Shown: positions 31,726 through 41,133, counted from the stretch's first letter. The stretch is 64,000 bases of DNA from Microbacterium sp. AG1240 (GCF_003635115.1 NZ_RBXJ01000003.1:383324-447323), one strand, 5' to 3'. Numbers and translations are program-made. Notes: generated from the sequence alone by a model not told the origin.

Positions 31726-32667
31726 TCAGTCCTCCGCCAGCATCCGCATCATGTACTCCACGAAGCGCTCGCGGTCGATCGCCTCGATCGCTGTGGCATT
31801 CACCGGTGGGGCGACCGCGCGCCAGTCGAACACCGTCGCGCCGCGGGTGAGTTCTCCCTGCGTCTCGACGGCGACGAAATATCCGCGTTCTTCGAGCACG
31901 AGCGCCGGCTCCAGCGCCACCAGCACCGACAGCGAGTCGCAGTGGATCGACCCACCCACCCCCACAGCCACGTCGAAGTCGAAGGTCTGCTGGTTCGCGG
32001 TGACGAAGAAGTCGCTGCGGCGCGTGCCGAGGGAACGGATGCTGTCGATCCTCGCCTGATCGAAGACCACGTCGCGCAGCGACAGCGGGTCCCACGTGAC
32101 GAACCGCACCGACGCGAAACCGGCGTCGAGCACGATCTGCGCGGCCTCCGGATCGACGTAGATGTTGTACTCCGCGGCCGCGGTGATGTTGCCGCGCGCG
32201 TTGATCGAGCCGCCCATGACCACGAGCTCCGCGACATTCGCCGCGAACCCGGGGTCGCGCTGCACCGCAAGAGCGATGTTCGTCAGCGGACCGATCGCGA
32301 CCACCTTCAGCGCCCCGGCGTGCTCGCGCGCGAGCCGCACCAGCGCGTCGGGCGCGGGTTCGTCGGCGGCCTGCTCCGACCCCTCGCGCTGCTGGCCGCC
32401 GACGCCGTCGCCGTGCACGTCCGACGCGCTCGCCCACTCGCGCTCGAGAGGCGCGCGTGCGCCGAGGTGCACGGGCACCTCACCGCGACGCCCGACGACC
32501 TCGAGCGTGAGGAACGCGTTCTCGACCTGCTGCTCGAACCCGACGTTGCCGGCGACCATGGTGATCGCCCGGAGGTCGGCGCGCGCATCGGTGAGCCCGA
32601 TCATCAGCGCGAAGCAGTCGTCGGCCGCCGTGTCGGTGTCGATCACGAGCGGAATGCGGTCGGTCAT
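31726..32667 (-). CDS. Inosine-uridine preferring nucleoside hydrolase
   Basis: Calcium-dependent N-ribohydrolase splitting (purine) nucleosides to base and ribose, 313 residues. The family signature is at the N terminus, VIDTDTAADDCFAL (Asp cluster binding Ca2+), followed by GNVGFEQQVENA, IGPLTNIALA and VVMGGSI, and a late HCDSLSV with the active-site His/Asp. ATG preferred over a GTG two codons upstream because GGGAAG is 9 nt from the ATG but only 3 from the GTG. Follows the 8-oxoguanine deaminase gene after 2 bp. Confidence 0.92.
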   Translation of the reverse strand: MTDRIPLVIDTDTAADDCFALMIGLTDARADLRAITMVAGNVGFEQQVENAFLTLEVVGRRGEVPVHLGARAPLEREWASASDVHGDGVGGQQREGSEQAADEPAPDALVRLAREHAGALKVVAIGPLTNIALAVQRDPGFAANVAELVVMGGSINARGNITAAAEYNIYVDPEAAQIVLDAGFASVRFVTWDPLSLRDVVFDQARIDSIRSLGTRRSDFFVTANQQTFDFDVAVGVGGSIHCDSLSVLVALEPALVLEERGYFVAVETQGELTRGATVFDWRAVAPPVNATAIEAIDRERFVEYMMRMLAED

Positions 32668-32669
32668 CG

Positions 32670-34028
32670 TCACAGTCTTCCCGCCAGTTCTCTGGATGCC
32701 GCGGCGACCTCGGCGGAGATCGTGCGCTCGTCGGCGGTCGTCAGCATCCCGCCATCGACCACGACGCGTCCGTTCACGAACAGGCGCTCGACGGGCGGCA
32801 TCGCGCCGAGTCCGAGAGCTGCCACCGGGTCGAGGATGCCCGCGTGCTCCACCCCGTCGATCCGCCACACCGCGATGTCGGCGAGCTTTCCCACGTCGAG
32901 CGACCCGATCTCGGTGTCGCGTCCGAGCACGCGCGCCCCGCCGATCGTGGCGAGGCGCAGCCCGTCGCGCACCGAGAACGAGTCGGCGCCGGTGCGGAGG
33001 CGGTTCATCAGCACCGCCTCGCGGATCTCGATGCCCAGCTGCCCCGATTCGTTCGACGCCGACCCGTCGACGCCGAGACCGACCGGAACCCCCGCGCGCA
33101 GCATGTCGCGCACCGGGGCGATCCCCGCGGCCAGTCGCGCATTCGACGACGGGCAGTGCGCGACGCCCGTGCCGGTCTCGGCGTATCGACGGATGCCCGC
33201 GTCGTCGAGCCGCACGGCGTGCGCCATCCACACGTCAGACCCCAGCCACCCGAGGTCGCCGAGATGGTCGGTCGGCGATTTGCCGAACGTGGCGAGGCAG
33301 TACTCGTCCTCTTCGGCGGTCTCCGACGCGTGGGTGTGCAGACGCACGTCGAGAGAGCGGGCGAGCACGGCGGCCTCGCGCAGCAGGTCCTCCGTCACCG
33401 AGAACGGCGAGCACGGCGCGACGGCGACCCGCACCATCGACTCGAACGACGGGTCGTGGTACCGCTCCACCGCCTCCTGCGACGCCGCCAGCGCAGCATC
33501 CGTCGTCTCCACGGCGAAGTCGGGCGGCAGCCCGCCCTGCGACTGACCGCGATCCATCGAGCCGCGCGTCGCGTGCAGGCGCACGCCGATGCGGGCGGAG
33601 GCGTCGACGATCGCGCCGACGATGTCACCGCCCCCGCGGGGGAAGACGTAGTGGTGGTCGCCCACCGTCGTGCAGCCCGAGCGCGCCAGCACCGACATCG
33701 CACCCGCCGCGCCCGCCCCGACGAGGCCGGCGTCGATGCGCGCCCAGAGCGGATAGAGCGACGTGAGCCAGTCGAACAGGATCGAGTCCTGCGCGTAGCC
33801 GCGAGTGAGCCACTGGTAGAGGTGGTGGTGGGTGTTGATGAGCCCGGGGGTCACGAGGCAACCGCGGGCGTCGACGACACTCGCGCCCTCGCGCCACGCG
33901 TCGGGCGCACGGCCCGGGCCGACCGCGACGATGCGGGTGCCCTCGACGACGACGTGTCCGCCGTCGTACTCCGACCCCGCGGCATCCACCGCGGCGACGT
34001 AGCCGCCCTCGATGATCGTGCGCGCCAT
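32670..34028 (-). CDS. 8-oxoguanine deaminase-like aminohydrolase
   Basis: COG0402 zinc deaminase, 452 residues. LINTHHHLYQWLTRGYAQDS at about residues 65-84 is the pattern I associate with 8-oxoguanine deaminase rather than guanine deaminase, followed by LHTHASETAEED, MAHAVRLDD and GLGVDGSASNES. The reaction would convert 8-oxoguanine to urate and ammonia, feeding the urate pathway directly and recycling oxidised guanine. One-base overlap with the phosphorylase stop upstream. Another aminopurine or hydroxylated triazine substrate is possible. Confidence 0.85.
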   Translation of the reverse strand: MARTIIEGGYVAAVDAAGSEYDGGHVVVEGTRIVAVGPGRAPDAWREGASVVDARGCLVTPGLINTHHHLYQWLTRGYAQDSILFDWLTSLYPLWARIDAGLVGAGAAGAMSVLARSGCTTVGDHHYVFPRGGGDIVGAIVDASARIGVRLHATRGSMDRGQSQGGLPPDFAVETTDAALAASQEAVERYHDPSFESMVRVAVAPCSPFSVTEDLLREAAVLARSLDVRLHTHASETAEEDEYCLATFGKSPTDHLGDLGWLGSDVWMAHAVRLDDAGIRRYAETGTGVAHCPSSNARLAAGIAPVRDMLRAGVPVGLGVDGSASNESGQLGIEIREAVLMNRLRTGADSFSVRDGLRLATIGGARVLGRDTEIGSLDVGKLADIAVWRIDGVEHAGILDPVAALGLGAMPPVERLFVNGRVVVDGGMLTTADERTISAEVAAASRELAGRL

Positions 34029-34792
34029 CACAGCTCCAGTTCGACCGCGGTCTCGAGCGCCGCCTCGATGGAGCGCATCCATCCGCCCTTGAGCGCGGCG
34101 TTCTTGTCGGAGTAGAGCGAATCGCCGTCGACGAGGTTGCTCGAGCACGCGCAGATCATGCCGGCCTTCACCCCCCGCAGGCGCGCGACGACATACATCG
34201 CCGAGGCCTCCATCTCGATGTTGAGCACGCCCATGGCACTGAGCTCGGTGATCAGGGCGGGCGTCTCGGCGTAGAACGCGTCGCTCGACGTGCTGATGCC
34301 GGTGAACGACCGTGTGCCGGATGCGGCGGCGATCCGCTCGGCGTGGCGGGTCAGCGCGACCGTGAGCCCGAGGTCGGGGACGGCGGGGAACCCGCGCGGG
34401 ACGTAGGCGTCGGTCGTGCCGTCGGCGCGGAGACTTCCCTCGCTCACGAGCAGATCGCCGGGGGCGATGCCCGGCTGGAGTCCTGCGGAACTTCCGACGC
34501 GGATGAACGAGGTCACCCCGACGCGGGCGAGCTCCTCCACGGCGATCGCCGTCGACGGGCAGCCCATGCCCGTCGAGGTCGCCGTGATGTGGCGGCCCTT
34601 GTACCAACCGGTCATCGTGCGGTGCTCGCGGTTGTGCGCGACCTCCTTCACGCCGGTGAGGAACTCGGCCACGAACGGCACGCGGAACGGATCGCCCGGC
34701 AGCAGCGCGACCGACGAGACCTCACCCGGCGCGATGCCGATGTGGTACTGGCGTTCGGTGAGTCCGGCCTGGGATTTGTCGACGGTGGACAT
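34028..34792 (-). CDS. Purine/uridine phosphorylase family protein
   Basis: PNP_UDP_1-fold phosphorylase, 254 residues, releasing a free base and ribose-1-phosphate. LLPGDPFRVPFVAEF and VGSSAGLQPGIAPGDLLVSEGSLR are the phosphate and ribose regions, and NIEMEASAMYVVARL is the nucleoside-binding Met-Glu signature. The SDAFYAE and NLVDGDSLYSDKNA segments lean to the uridine/purine hexameric branch. AAGGAGAA is about 4 nt before the ATG. First gene of a three-gene nucleoside-degrading operon, so purine nucleosides are favoured from context. Confidence 0.87.
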   Translation of the reverse strand: MSTVDKSQAGLTERQYHIGIAPGEVSSVALLPGDPFRVPFVAEFLTGVKEVAHNREHRTMTGWYKGRHITATSTGMGCPSTAIAVEELARVGVTSFIRVGSSAGLQPGIAPGDLLVSEGSLRADGTTDAYVPRGFPAVPDLGLTVALTRHAERIAAASGTRSFTGISTSSDAFYAETPALITELSAMGVLNIEMEASAMYVVARLRGVKAGMICACSSNLVDGDSLYSDKNAALKGGWMRSIEAALETAVELEL

Positions 34793-34945
34793 GGTTCTCC
34801 TTCGAGGATGCAGTGACGTGATGTCGCCGCAGTCCCCGCCCTGAGCCGGCCCCGCTCGCGAGGAACCGGTCCGGTCATGGTGATAGGACCCGCAGTGCCG
34901 CCGAGCCTACCGACCGCCTGTTGCGGCGGTGTTTCGGTGCCGCCG

Positions 34946-35410
34946 TCAGTCCCAGAAGCCGGCGTGCACCTCTCGGGCGCCCTCGACCTCGACGGGCCCC
35001 ACGACCTCGATCGCGCGGCCGCCACGGGCGAAGACCTCGCGGCAGGGCATCGCCATCGTCGGCACGCCCTCCTGCTCGCGCACCATCTCGATGAGCTCGT
35101 CCTCGCCGATCGCGTACACGACGCGCCCGATCCCCGACCAGTAGATCGCGCCCGCGCACATGGCGCAGGGCTCGGTGCTGGTGAAGAGAGTGGATGCGGC
35201 GAGCTCGACGCTCTCGAGCGCCTGACCCGCCGCGCGCACGAGGTTCGTCTCGGCGTGACCGGTGGGATCCCCCTGCGTGAGCACCGAGTTCATGCCCTCG
35301 ACGATCGTGCCGGCCGGGGTCACCACGATCGCGCCGAAGGGGTGGTCGCCGCGGTCGCGGGCGGCCTGGGCGAGCCGCACGGCGTGGGCGAGGTGGTCGA
35401 GGTCGTTCAT
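34946..35410 (-). CDS. Nucleoside/guanine deaminase of the cytidine deaminase fold
   Basis: Zinc deaminase of 154 residues with GHAETNLVRAA (zinc His and catalytic Glu) and STEPCAMCAGAI (two zinc cysteines). Length and the PCAMC motif match bacterial guanine deaminase (GuaD/YknV type) better than tRNA adenosine deaminase. Guanine deamination yields xanthine for xanthine dehydrogenase. Overlaps xdhC by ATGA, which supports a role in xanthine supply. Confidence 0.85.
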   Translation of the reverse strand: MNDLDHLAHAVRLAQAARDRGDHPFGAIVVTPAGTIVEGMNSVLTQGDPTGHAETNLVRAAGQALESVELAASTLFTSTEPCAMCAGAIYWSGIGRVVYAIGEDELIEMVREQEGVPTMAMPCREVFARGGRAIEVVGPVEVEGAREVHAGFWD

Positions 35411-36471
35411 CGGGTCACGTCCTGGAGAGAGGGGATGCAGACGGCGTCGGCCGTCATCGGGCTGCGGCGGTGGAGGGGGCCGTCACCGTCGCGGAGGGAG
35501 GAGCCGGGAGCGCCGTGCCGGGCGGCGACAATCTCGGCGAGCACCGCGATGGCCGTCTCCGCGGGCGAGGCGCCGCCGAGGTCGAGACCGAGCGGGCTGT
35601 GCAGACGGGCGATCTCGGCGTCGCCGACCCCGCTCTCACGGAGCAGGCGCGCGCGGTGCGCGACCGTGGAGCGTGCGCCCATCGCGCCGACGAAACCGAC
35701 ACCGAGGCGCAGTGCGGCGGCGATCGCGGGCACGTCGACCCGCTCGTCGTGCGTGAGCACGCACACGGCGGCGCGCGCGGGGTCGGCGACGAGCCCGCGC
35801 AGCTCGTCGGACGGCAGCCCGACGACGAGGCGGTCGGCGGTGGGGAAGCGCTCGGGGGTGACGAGCCGCTCCCAGACGTCGCAGACGGTCACGGCGAAGC
35901 CCGCGGCGCTGCCCACCCGCGAGAGAGCCATGGCGTGGTCGCCGGCGCCCACGATCACGAGCGCAGGGCGCGGCCGGTGCACGACCGCGAGCACGTCACA
36001 GCCGTTGTATGCGTTCTCGAGCATACGTGTGTCGTCGAGCGCGTCAGCGCCGGCGAGTTCGACGATCCGGCCCGCGCGAGGCCCCGACGAGACGAGCCCG
36101 ACGGCGGTGGGTTCGTCGTCGGCCGCAGACGCGAGCGCGGCGATCGCCGCCGCATCCGTCGGTCCGATCCGGTGAACGACCACCGCGACGCTCCCGCCGC
36201 AGGCGAGTCCGGCGGCGTGGGCGGCGTCGTCGCTGAAGCCGAGGTCGGCGGTGCGCGCGCGCCCCGCGGCCAGCACATCGGTCGCCAGCAGGATCGCGTC
36301 GCCCTCGACGCAGCCGCCCGAGATCGAGCCGATCACGTCGCCGCCGAGAGTGAGCGCCATCGCCGTTCCGACGCCGCGCGGCGCGCTGCGGGTGACCCGC
36401 ACCACGGTCACGACGGCCACGGGCTCACCGCCGCGGAGCACCGGCAGGAGGGCGGACGCGAGTTCGAGCAT
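35407..36471 (-). CDS. xdhC: XdhC-family molybdenum cofactor insertion/maturation factor
   Basis: XdhC/CoxI protein of 354 residues that in characterised cases binds the molybdenum cofactor, promotes its sulfuration and inserts it into xanthine dehydrogenase. The N-terminal GSISGGCVEGDAILLA motif and the C-terminal Rossmann domain (LVIVGAGDHAMALSRV; FVGAMGARSTVAHR) are both there. Leaderless start: TACCGT is 6 nt before the ATG. Divergent from mocA, so the two cofactor genes can be expressed together. Confidence 0.92.
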   Translation of the reverse strand: MLELASALLPVLRGGEPVAVVTVVRVTRSAPRGVGTAMALTLGGDVIGSISGGCVEGDAILLATDVLAAGRARTADLGFSDDAAHAAGLACGGSVAVVVHRIGPTDAAAIAALASAADDEPTAVGLVSSGPRAGRIVELAGADALDDTRMLENAYNGCDVLAVVHRPRPALVIVGAGDHAMALSRVGSAAGFAVTVCDVWERLVTPERFPTADRLVVGLPSDELRGLVADPARAAVCVLTHDERVDVPAIAAALRLGVGFVGAMGARSTVAHRARLLRESGVGDAEIARLHSPLGLDLGGASPAETAIAVLAEIVAARHGAPGSSLRDGDGPLHRRSPMTADAVCIPSLQDVTR

Positions 36472-36477
36472 GCTTCC

Positions 36478-36483
36478 ACGGTA
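36478..36483 (-). promoter_or_regulatory. -10 hexamer of a leaderless xdhC promoter
   Basis: TACCGT on the minus strand, 6 nt before the xdhC ATG, without a Shine-Dalgarno sequence. Confidence 0.55.
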
Positions 36484-36524
36484 ACCCCGCGATGTTTCGG
36501 CGAGACGACGCGGGGCTGCGCAGG

Positions 36525-36530
36525 TAGGGT
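36525..36530 (+). promoter_or_regulatory. -10 hexamer of the mocA promoter, near-leaderless
   Basis: TAGGGT is 8 nt before the mocA ATG; no Shine-Dalgarno sequence. Confidence 0.5.
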
Positions 36531-36538
36531 GAGGCGCC

Positions 36539-37096
36539 ATGGGCGAGGCGGGGCGGATCTGCGGCATCGTGCTCGCCGCGGGCGCCGGAACCCGCTTCGG
36601 CGGGCCCAAGGCTCTGGCGCGCACTCCCGAGGGCGAGCCGTGGATCGCCAGGGCCGCGCGCGCCCTTCGCGGCGGCGGGTGCGACGAGGTCGTGGTGGTG
36701 CTCGGGGCGGAGGCGGATGCGGCGGCCGACCTCGTACCCGACGGCACGCGCGTCGCGATCGCCGCGGACTGGGCGGGCGGACTCTCCCGCTCCCTGCGGG
36801 TCGGGCTGGGTGCGGCGGCGGGGGCGGACGCGGCCGTCATCGTGCCGGTGGACACCCCCGATCTCCCGGCCGCCGCCGTCGCGAGGGTCATCGCCGGTGC
36901 GGCGCGGGCGCCGCTCGCCCGCGCGGAGTACGACGGCCGGCCGGGTCACCCCGTACTCGTGCGCGCCGACCACTTCGTCGCCCTCGCCGACGCGGTCACG
37001 GGCGATGGCGGCGCCGGTGCGTACCTCGCCCGACACGGTGCGCTGCGCATCGACTGCTCCGACCTGTGGTCGGGCGAGGATCGCGACCGCCGCTGA
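36539..37096 (+). CDS. mocA: Molybdenum cofactor cytidylyltransferase (MocA-like)
   Basis: Nucleotidyltransferase of 185 residues expected to convert Mo-molybdopterin to the cytosine dinucleotide form, or to act as a related NTP transferase. The glycine-rich VLAAGAGTRFGGPKAL (about 10-25) binds the nucleotide, VPVDTPDLP supplies the metal Asp, and GRPGHPVLVRADH is typical of MocA/MobA. It stands opposite xdhC. Bacterial xanthine dehydrogenases vary in cofactor form, so the exact product is inferred. Confidence 0.85.
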   Translation: MGEAGRICGIVLAAGAGTRFGGPKALARTPEGEPWIARAARALRGGGCDEVVVVLGAEADAAADLVPDGTRVAIAADWAGGLSRSLRVGLGAAAGADAAVIVPVDTPDLPAAAVARVIAGAARAPLARAEYDGRPGHPVLVRADHFVALADAVTGDGGAGAYLARHGALRIDCSDLWSGEDRDRR

Positions 37097-37112
37097 CCCC
37101 GCCGTCGCGAAA

Positions 37113-37180
37113 GTAGGACGGTCACGCAGGCGCAGGAGGACCGGCGCGACATCGTCCTACGCCGGCGTCACCTCCTACCC
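37113..37180. repeat. Composite palindrome between converging mocA and the dehydrogenase gene
   Basis: GTAGGACG (37113-37120) pairs with CGTCCTAC (37153-37160); AGGAGG (37134-37139) pairs with CCTCCT (37171-37176). Again two forward then two reverse half-sites, around a GACATCG centre. Likely a bidirectional terminator. Confidence 0.5.
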
Positions 37181-37212
37181 CGGCGTCATCCCTCGGTGCC
37201 GAACCGGTCGCC

Positions 37213-38142
37213 TCAGCCTCCGAGCACGACGTTCAGCGGCGGCTCTCCCGCCACCAGTCGGTCGATCTGGCGCCGCACGAGTCGCGCGATCCGCGGTCCC
37301 ATCGCGCTCGACGCCCCGCCGACGTGCGGCACGACGAGGGCCCCGGGCAACGACCAGAGGGGGTGATCCTCGGAGAGCGGCTCGGGGTCGGTCACGTCGA
37401 GAGCCGCGCGCAGGCGCCCGGACCCCACCTCGGCCACGAGCGCGTCGGTATCGATCAGCGGGCCGCGGCCCACGTTGACCACGAGCGCGCCGTCGGGGAG
37501 AGCGGCGAGCGCCGCGGCGTCGAGCACGTGGCGGGTCGCGTCGCCGCCGGGGAGCGAGGCGATGACGATCTCGGTCTCGGCGAGCACCTCGTGGAGGTCG
37601 TCGATCGCTCGGACGACGATGCCGTCCTCCTCCCGCGCCCGGCTCGCGACCGCGGTCAGCTCGACCTCGAAGCCCGCCAGCCGGGCGGCGATCGCCTTGC
37701 CCACGCCGCCGAAGCCGAGGAGCGTCACCCGACGATCCGCCAGGCTCTCCGAGAACCGGCCGCGCCAGGAATGCTCGTCCTGCGCGCGGACGAACTCGGG
37801 GATGCGGCGCTGGGCGGCGAGGGTGAGGGCGACCGCGAGCTCCGCGGTCGACGCCTCGTGCACGGTGGAGGCGTTGGCGAAGGGGAGCCCGGGCGGGAGG
37901 AGGTCCTCCATGCCCTCGTATCCGATCGATTGGCTCTGGAGTAGGCCGATGTCGACGCCGCGGATGCGGTCGATGACGTGGGTCATCGTCATGTAGGGCG
38001 GCACGACCATGTCGAAACGGTCGCGGGGGGCGGGGCCGTCCATCGGCCAGACGACCAGATCGACGCCCGCCGGCAGGGGCTGCAGGTCGGCGGCGAGCCG
38101 ATCGGTGGGCACGGATACGACGATGCTCTGGCTGGGGGTCAC
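37213..38142 (-). CDS. D-isomer-specific 2-hydroxyacid dehydrogenase
   Basis: NAD(P)-dependent 2-hydroxyacid/2-oxoacid oxidoreductase of 309 residues. The Rossmann motif LLGFGGVGKAIAARL (about 138-152), the catalytic Arg region VVNVGRGPLIDTDAL, Glu in DVTDPEPLSEDHPLW and His in VVPHVGGAS follow family order. It could reduce glyoxylate or hydroxypyruvate produced by purine breakdown, but its separate promoter gives no direct support. GTG start, with TAGCGT 6 nt upstream. Confidence 0.9.
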   Translation of the reverse strand: MTPSQSIVVSVPTDRLAADLQPLPAGVDLVVWPMDGPAPRDRFDMVVPPYMTMTHVIDRIRGVDIGLLQSQSIGYEGMEDLLPPGLPFANASTVHEASTAELAVALTLAAQRRIPEFVRAQDEHSWRGRFSESLADRRVTLLGFGGVGKAIAARLAGFEVELTAVASRAREEDGIVVRAIDDLHEVLAETEIVIASLPGGDATRHVLDAAALAALPDGALVVNVGRGPLIDTDALVAEVGSGRLRAALDVTDPEPLSEDHPLWSLPGALVVPHVGGASSAMGPRIARLVRRQIDRLVAGEPPLNVVLGG

Positions 38143-38148
38143 CCCCTC

Positions 38149-38154
38149 ACGCTA
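38149..38154 (-). promoter_or_regulatory. -10 hexamer of a leaderless 2-hydroxyacid dehydrogenase promoter
   Basis: TAGCGT on the minus strand, exactly 6 nt before the GTG start. Confidence 0.55.
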
Positions 38155-38646
38155 CGGCGTGCGCCCGTCGACGTCAGGCATCTCGAAGTCGGCGAAGTCG
38201 AAACCCGGAGAGACGAGGCAGCTCACGAGGGCGTCGTGATCGGCCGGGACGGTGCGTTGCCACACGTCCGGCGGCACCACGGCCTGCGGGGCGAACCCGT
38301 CGGCTGGGTCGCCGACGACGATCGTCTCGCCCGGCTCGGGTTCGTCGCCGTCGCCGCCGAGCTGCAGCGACACCGGGCCCACGCCGGTCGAGATCCAGAT
38401 CTCGCTCGACGAGACGCGGTGCCATCCAGAGGCGTCGCCGGCCGGCAGCAGGAAGAGGATGAGCGTGGCGGCGGGTCGCGTCTCACCGCCGACGGCGACC
38501 GTGGCCGGAGACGTCCAGGTGCGCCGGTACCAGCCTCCCTCGGGGTGGGGTTCGAGGGCGAGTTCGACGGCCAGAGCAGGGCGCACCAGGCGCTCGATGA
38601 GACGCCCGTCGAGGGTGCGGCGTTCGGCGAGCGCGTCGTCGGACAC
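38152..38646 (-). CDS. Cupin, DUF985 family
   Basis: Small beta-barrel protein of 164 residues with the family opening LEPHPEGGWYRRTW and the metal/ligand motifs AGDASGWHRVSSSEIW and VVPPDVWQ. DUF985 cupins have no firmly established reaction; some resemble sugar-binding or epimerase-like cupins. GTG start. Its 3' end overlaps the -10 hexamer of the next minus-strand gene, so its transcription may run through into that gene. Confidence 0.8.
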   Translation of the reverse strand: MSDDALAERRTLDGRLIERLVRPALAVELALEPHPEGGWYRRTWTSPATVAVGGETRPAATLILFLLPAGDASGWHRVSSSEIWISTGVGPVSLQLGGDGDEPEPGETIVVGDPADGFAPQAVVPPDVWQRTVPADHDALVSCLVSPGFDFADFEMPDVDGRTP

Positions 38647-38660
38647 GGGATGCGGCGGGG

Positions 38661-39364
<704 letters not shown>

Positions 39365-39368
<4 letters not shown>

Positions 39369-39613
39369 TCGACGACCTCGATGCCCACGACGTCTTCGAT
39401 GACGGAGTTGGACAGGATGCTGTCGGCGATCTCGCGAGCGGCCGCGAGCGTCGCGTCGTCGACGGGGCCGTCGACGGTGAGCTCGAACCGCTTGCCGATC
39501 CGGACGGACGAGAAACGCGTCTCTCCCTGGCGGGCGAGGGCGCCGGCGACGGCCTTCCCCTGCGGGTCGAGCAGCTCGGCCTTGGGCATGACGTCGACGA
39601 CGATGGTGGGCAT
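39365..39613 (-). CDS. purS: Phosphoribosylformylglycinamidine synthase, PurS subunit
   Basis: Small structural subunit (82 residues) bridging PurQ and PurL. Family pattern: [21 protein letters not shown] at the start, [12 protein letters not shown] in the middle and an acidic C terminus. ATG preceded by a short leader; a TAGGAT hexamer about 39 nt upstream is a possible -10. First gene of purS-purQ, divergent from the ceb operon. Confidence 0.95.
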
Positions 39614-39686
39614 TTCGGCTCCGAGTGTCGCGGGAAGAGGGGCACCGCCCATCCTACGGGCGCGGGCTGACCCGCATCGAATGTCG

Positions 39687-39700
39687 TGGGAGCGCTCCCT
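39687..39700. promoter_or_regulatory. CebR operator 1
   Basis: TGGGAGCGCTCCCT matches 13 of 14 bases of the TGGGAGCGCTCCCA palindrome known for Streptomyces CebR. It abuts the -35. Confidence 0.9.
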
Positions 39701-39728
39701 TGACGGCGTGGGAGCGATCCCATACGGT
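39700..39728 (+). promoter_or_regulatory. Promoter of the ceb operon
   Basis: TTGACG (39700-39705), a 17-bp spacer and TACGGT (39723-39728). The -35 touches operator 1, operator 2 fills most of the spacer, and operator 3 lies just past the expected start point. CebR binding would therefore block polymerase directly. Confidence 0.75.
39709..39722. promoter_or_regulatory. CebR operator 2
   Basis: TGGGAGCGATCCCA, one mismatch from the CebR palindrome, in the -35/-10 spacer. Confidence 0.9.
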
Positions 39729-39740
39729 GGCCTCGAGCAA

Positions 39741-39754
39741 TGAGAGCGCTCCCA
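39741..39754. promoter_or_regulatory. CebR operator 3
   Basis: TGAGAGCGCTCCCA, one mismatch from the CebR palindrome, downstream of the expected transcription start. Confidence 0.88.
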
Positions 39755-39813
39755 TGACCGCTTGCTCGCACCTGTTCCGATCATCGAAGACCCGAACACA
39801 CCAGGAGTGAACC

Positions 39814-41118
39814 GTGAGATCACCTGCACTGCACCGCACCGCCATCGTCGCGGTGGCTCTGACGTCATCCGCCCTCGTCCTCGCCGGCTGCTCCGGCGGC
39901 GGCTCGACCGGTGAGGGGGCCGACGGCGACATCACGCTGACGGTCACCACCTTCGGCACCTTCGGATACGAAGACCTCTACGCCGAGTACGAGGAGCTGA
40001 ATCCGAACGTGAAGATCGAGGCGACCAACATCGACACCGGCGGCAACGCCCGCACCGACGCCTTCACCAAGATCGCCGCGGGCTCGGGTCTGTCCGATGT
40101 CGTCGCGCTCGAAGAGGGCTGGCTCGGCGCGATCATGGAGGTCTCCGACCAGTTCGCCGACCTCCGCGACTACGGCATCGAAGACCGCAAGGCCGACTGG
40201 GTCGACTGGAAGTACGCCCAGGGCACCGACCCGTCGGGCCGCGTCATCGGCTACGGCACCGACATCGGTCCCGAGGGGCTCTGCTACAACAAGCCCGCCT
40301 TCGAGGCCGCCGGTCTCCCGACCGATCGCGAAGAGGTCGCCGCCCTGTTCGACGGCGACTGGGAGAACTACTTCGACATCGGGCGGCAGTACCACGAGGC
40401 CACCGGCAAAGCCTTCTACGACCACTCCGGGTTCGTCTGGAACGCGATGGTGAACCAGCTCGACGAGGGCTACTACACGAGCAACGGCGAACTCAACGTC
40501 GAGGGCAACGCCGAACTGCAGGATCGCTTCGAGCTGCTGGGGGCGGCGACCGAGGGCGGCCTCTCGGCCGCGCAGACGGCGTGGGATTGGAACGGTGGCA
40601 AGTCGTTCCTCGACGGCACCTTCGCCACCTTCGTCTGCCCCGGCTGGATGCTCGGCACGATGCAGGGCTCGATCGAGGGCGCCGGCGGCACGGCCGACAA
40701 CGGCTGGGACTTCGCCGATGCCTTCCCCGGCGGTCCCGCGAACTGGGGCGGCGCGTTCCTCGCGGTGGCCGAGACCTCGCAGCACAAGGAGGAGGCGGCC
40801 AAGCTCGCCGACTGGCTGACCCAGCCCGACCAGCAGGTGAAGCAGTCCGCCGCGGCGAACAACTTCCCGAGCACCGTGGCCGCCCAGGAGACCCTGGCCG
40901 CCGACGCGACCCCGAACGAGTTCTTCAGCGACGCACCGACCGGCGCGATCCTCGCCGAGCGCGCGAAGGGCGTCGTGGCGCAATTCAAGGGCCCGGATGA
41001 CTCGGTGATCCAGGAGAACGTCTTCGGCCCGGCGCTGAAGGCGCTCGACCTCGGCAACACCGACACGCAGGGCGCGTGGCAGCAGGCACAGGACCTCCTG
41101 AAGGAACTGGTCGGCTGA
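39814..41118 (+). CDS. cebE: Cellobiose/cello-oligosaccharide ABC transporter, substrate-binding lipoprotein
   Basis: Extracytoplasmic sugar-binding protein of 434 residues, family 1 SBP. Lipobox LAGC (Cys 26) follows a short signal peptide. The mature domain is rich in aromatic residues (WDWNGGKSF, CPGWMLGTMQ, ENYFDIGRQYH) that would stack on sugar rings. GTG start with CCAGGAGTGA upstream. The operon layout binding protein, two permeases, GH1 glucosidase, LacI repressor together with CebR boxes identifies the ceb system. No ATPase gene is present, as in Streptomyces where MsiK serves several sugar importers. Confidence 0.92.
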   Translation: MRSPALHRTAIVAVALTSSALVLAGCSGGGSTGEGADGDITLTVTTFGTFGYEDLYAEYEELNPNVKIEATNIDTGGNARTDAFTKIAAGSGLSDVVALEEGWLGAIMEVSDQFADLRDYGIEDRKADWVDWKYAQGTDPSGRVIGYGTDIGPEGLCYNKPAFEAAGLPTDREEVAALFDGDWENYFDIGRQYHEATGKAFYDHSGFVWNAMVNQLDEGYYTSNGELNVEGNAELQDRFELLGAATEGGLSAAQTAWDWNGGKSFLDGTFATFVCPGWMLGTMQGSIEGAGGTADNGWDFADAFPGGPANWGGAFLAVAETSQHKEEAAKLADWLTQPDQQVKQSAAANNFPSTVAAQETLAADATPNEFFSDAPTGAILAERAKGVVAQFKGPDDSVIQENVFGPALKALDLGNTDTQGAWQQAQDLLKELVG

Positions 41119-41133
41119 TCCGTCCCGGAGGTT

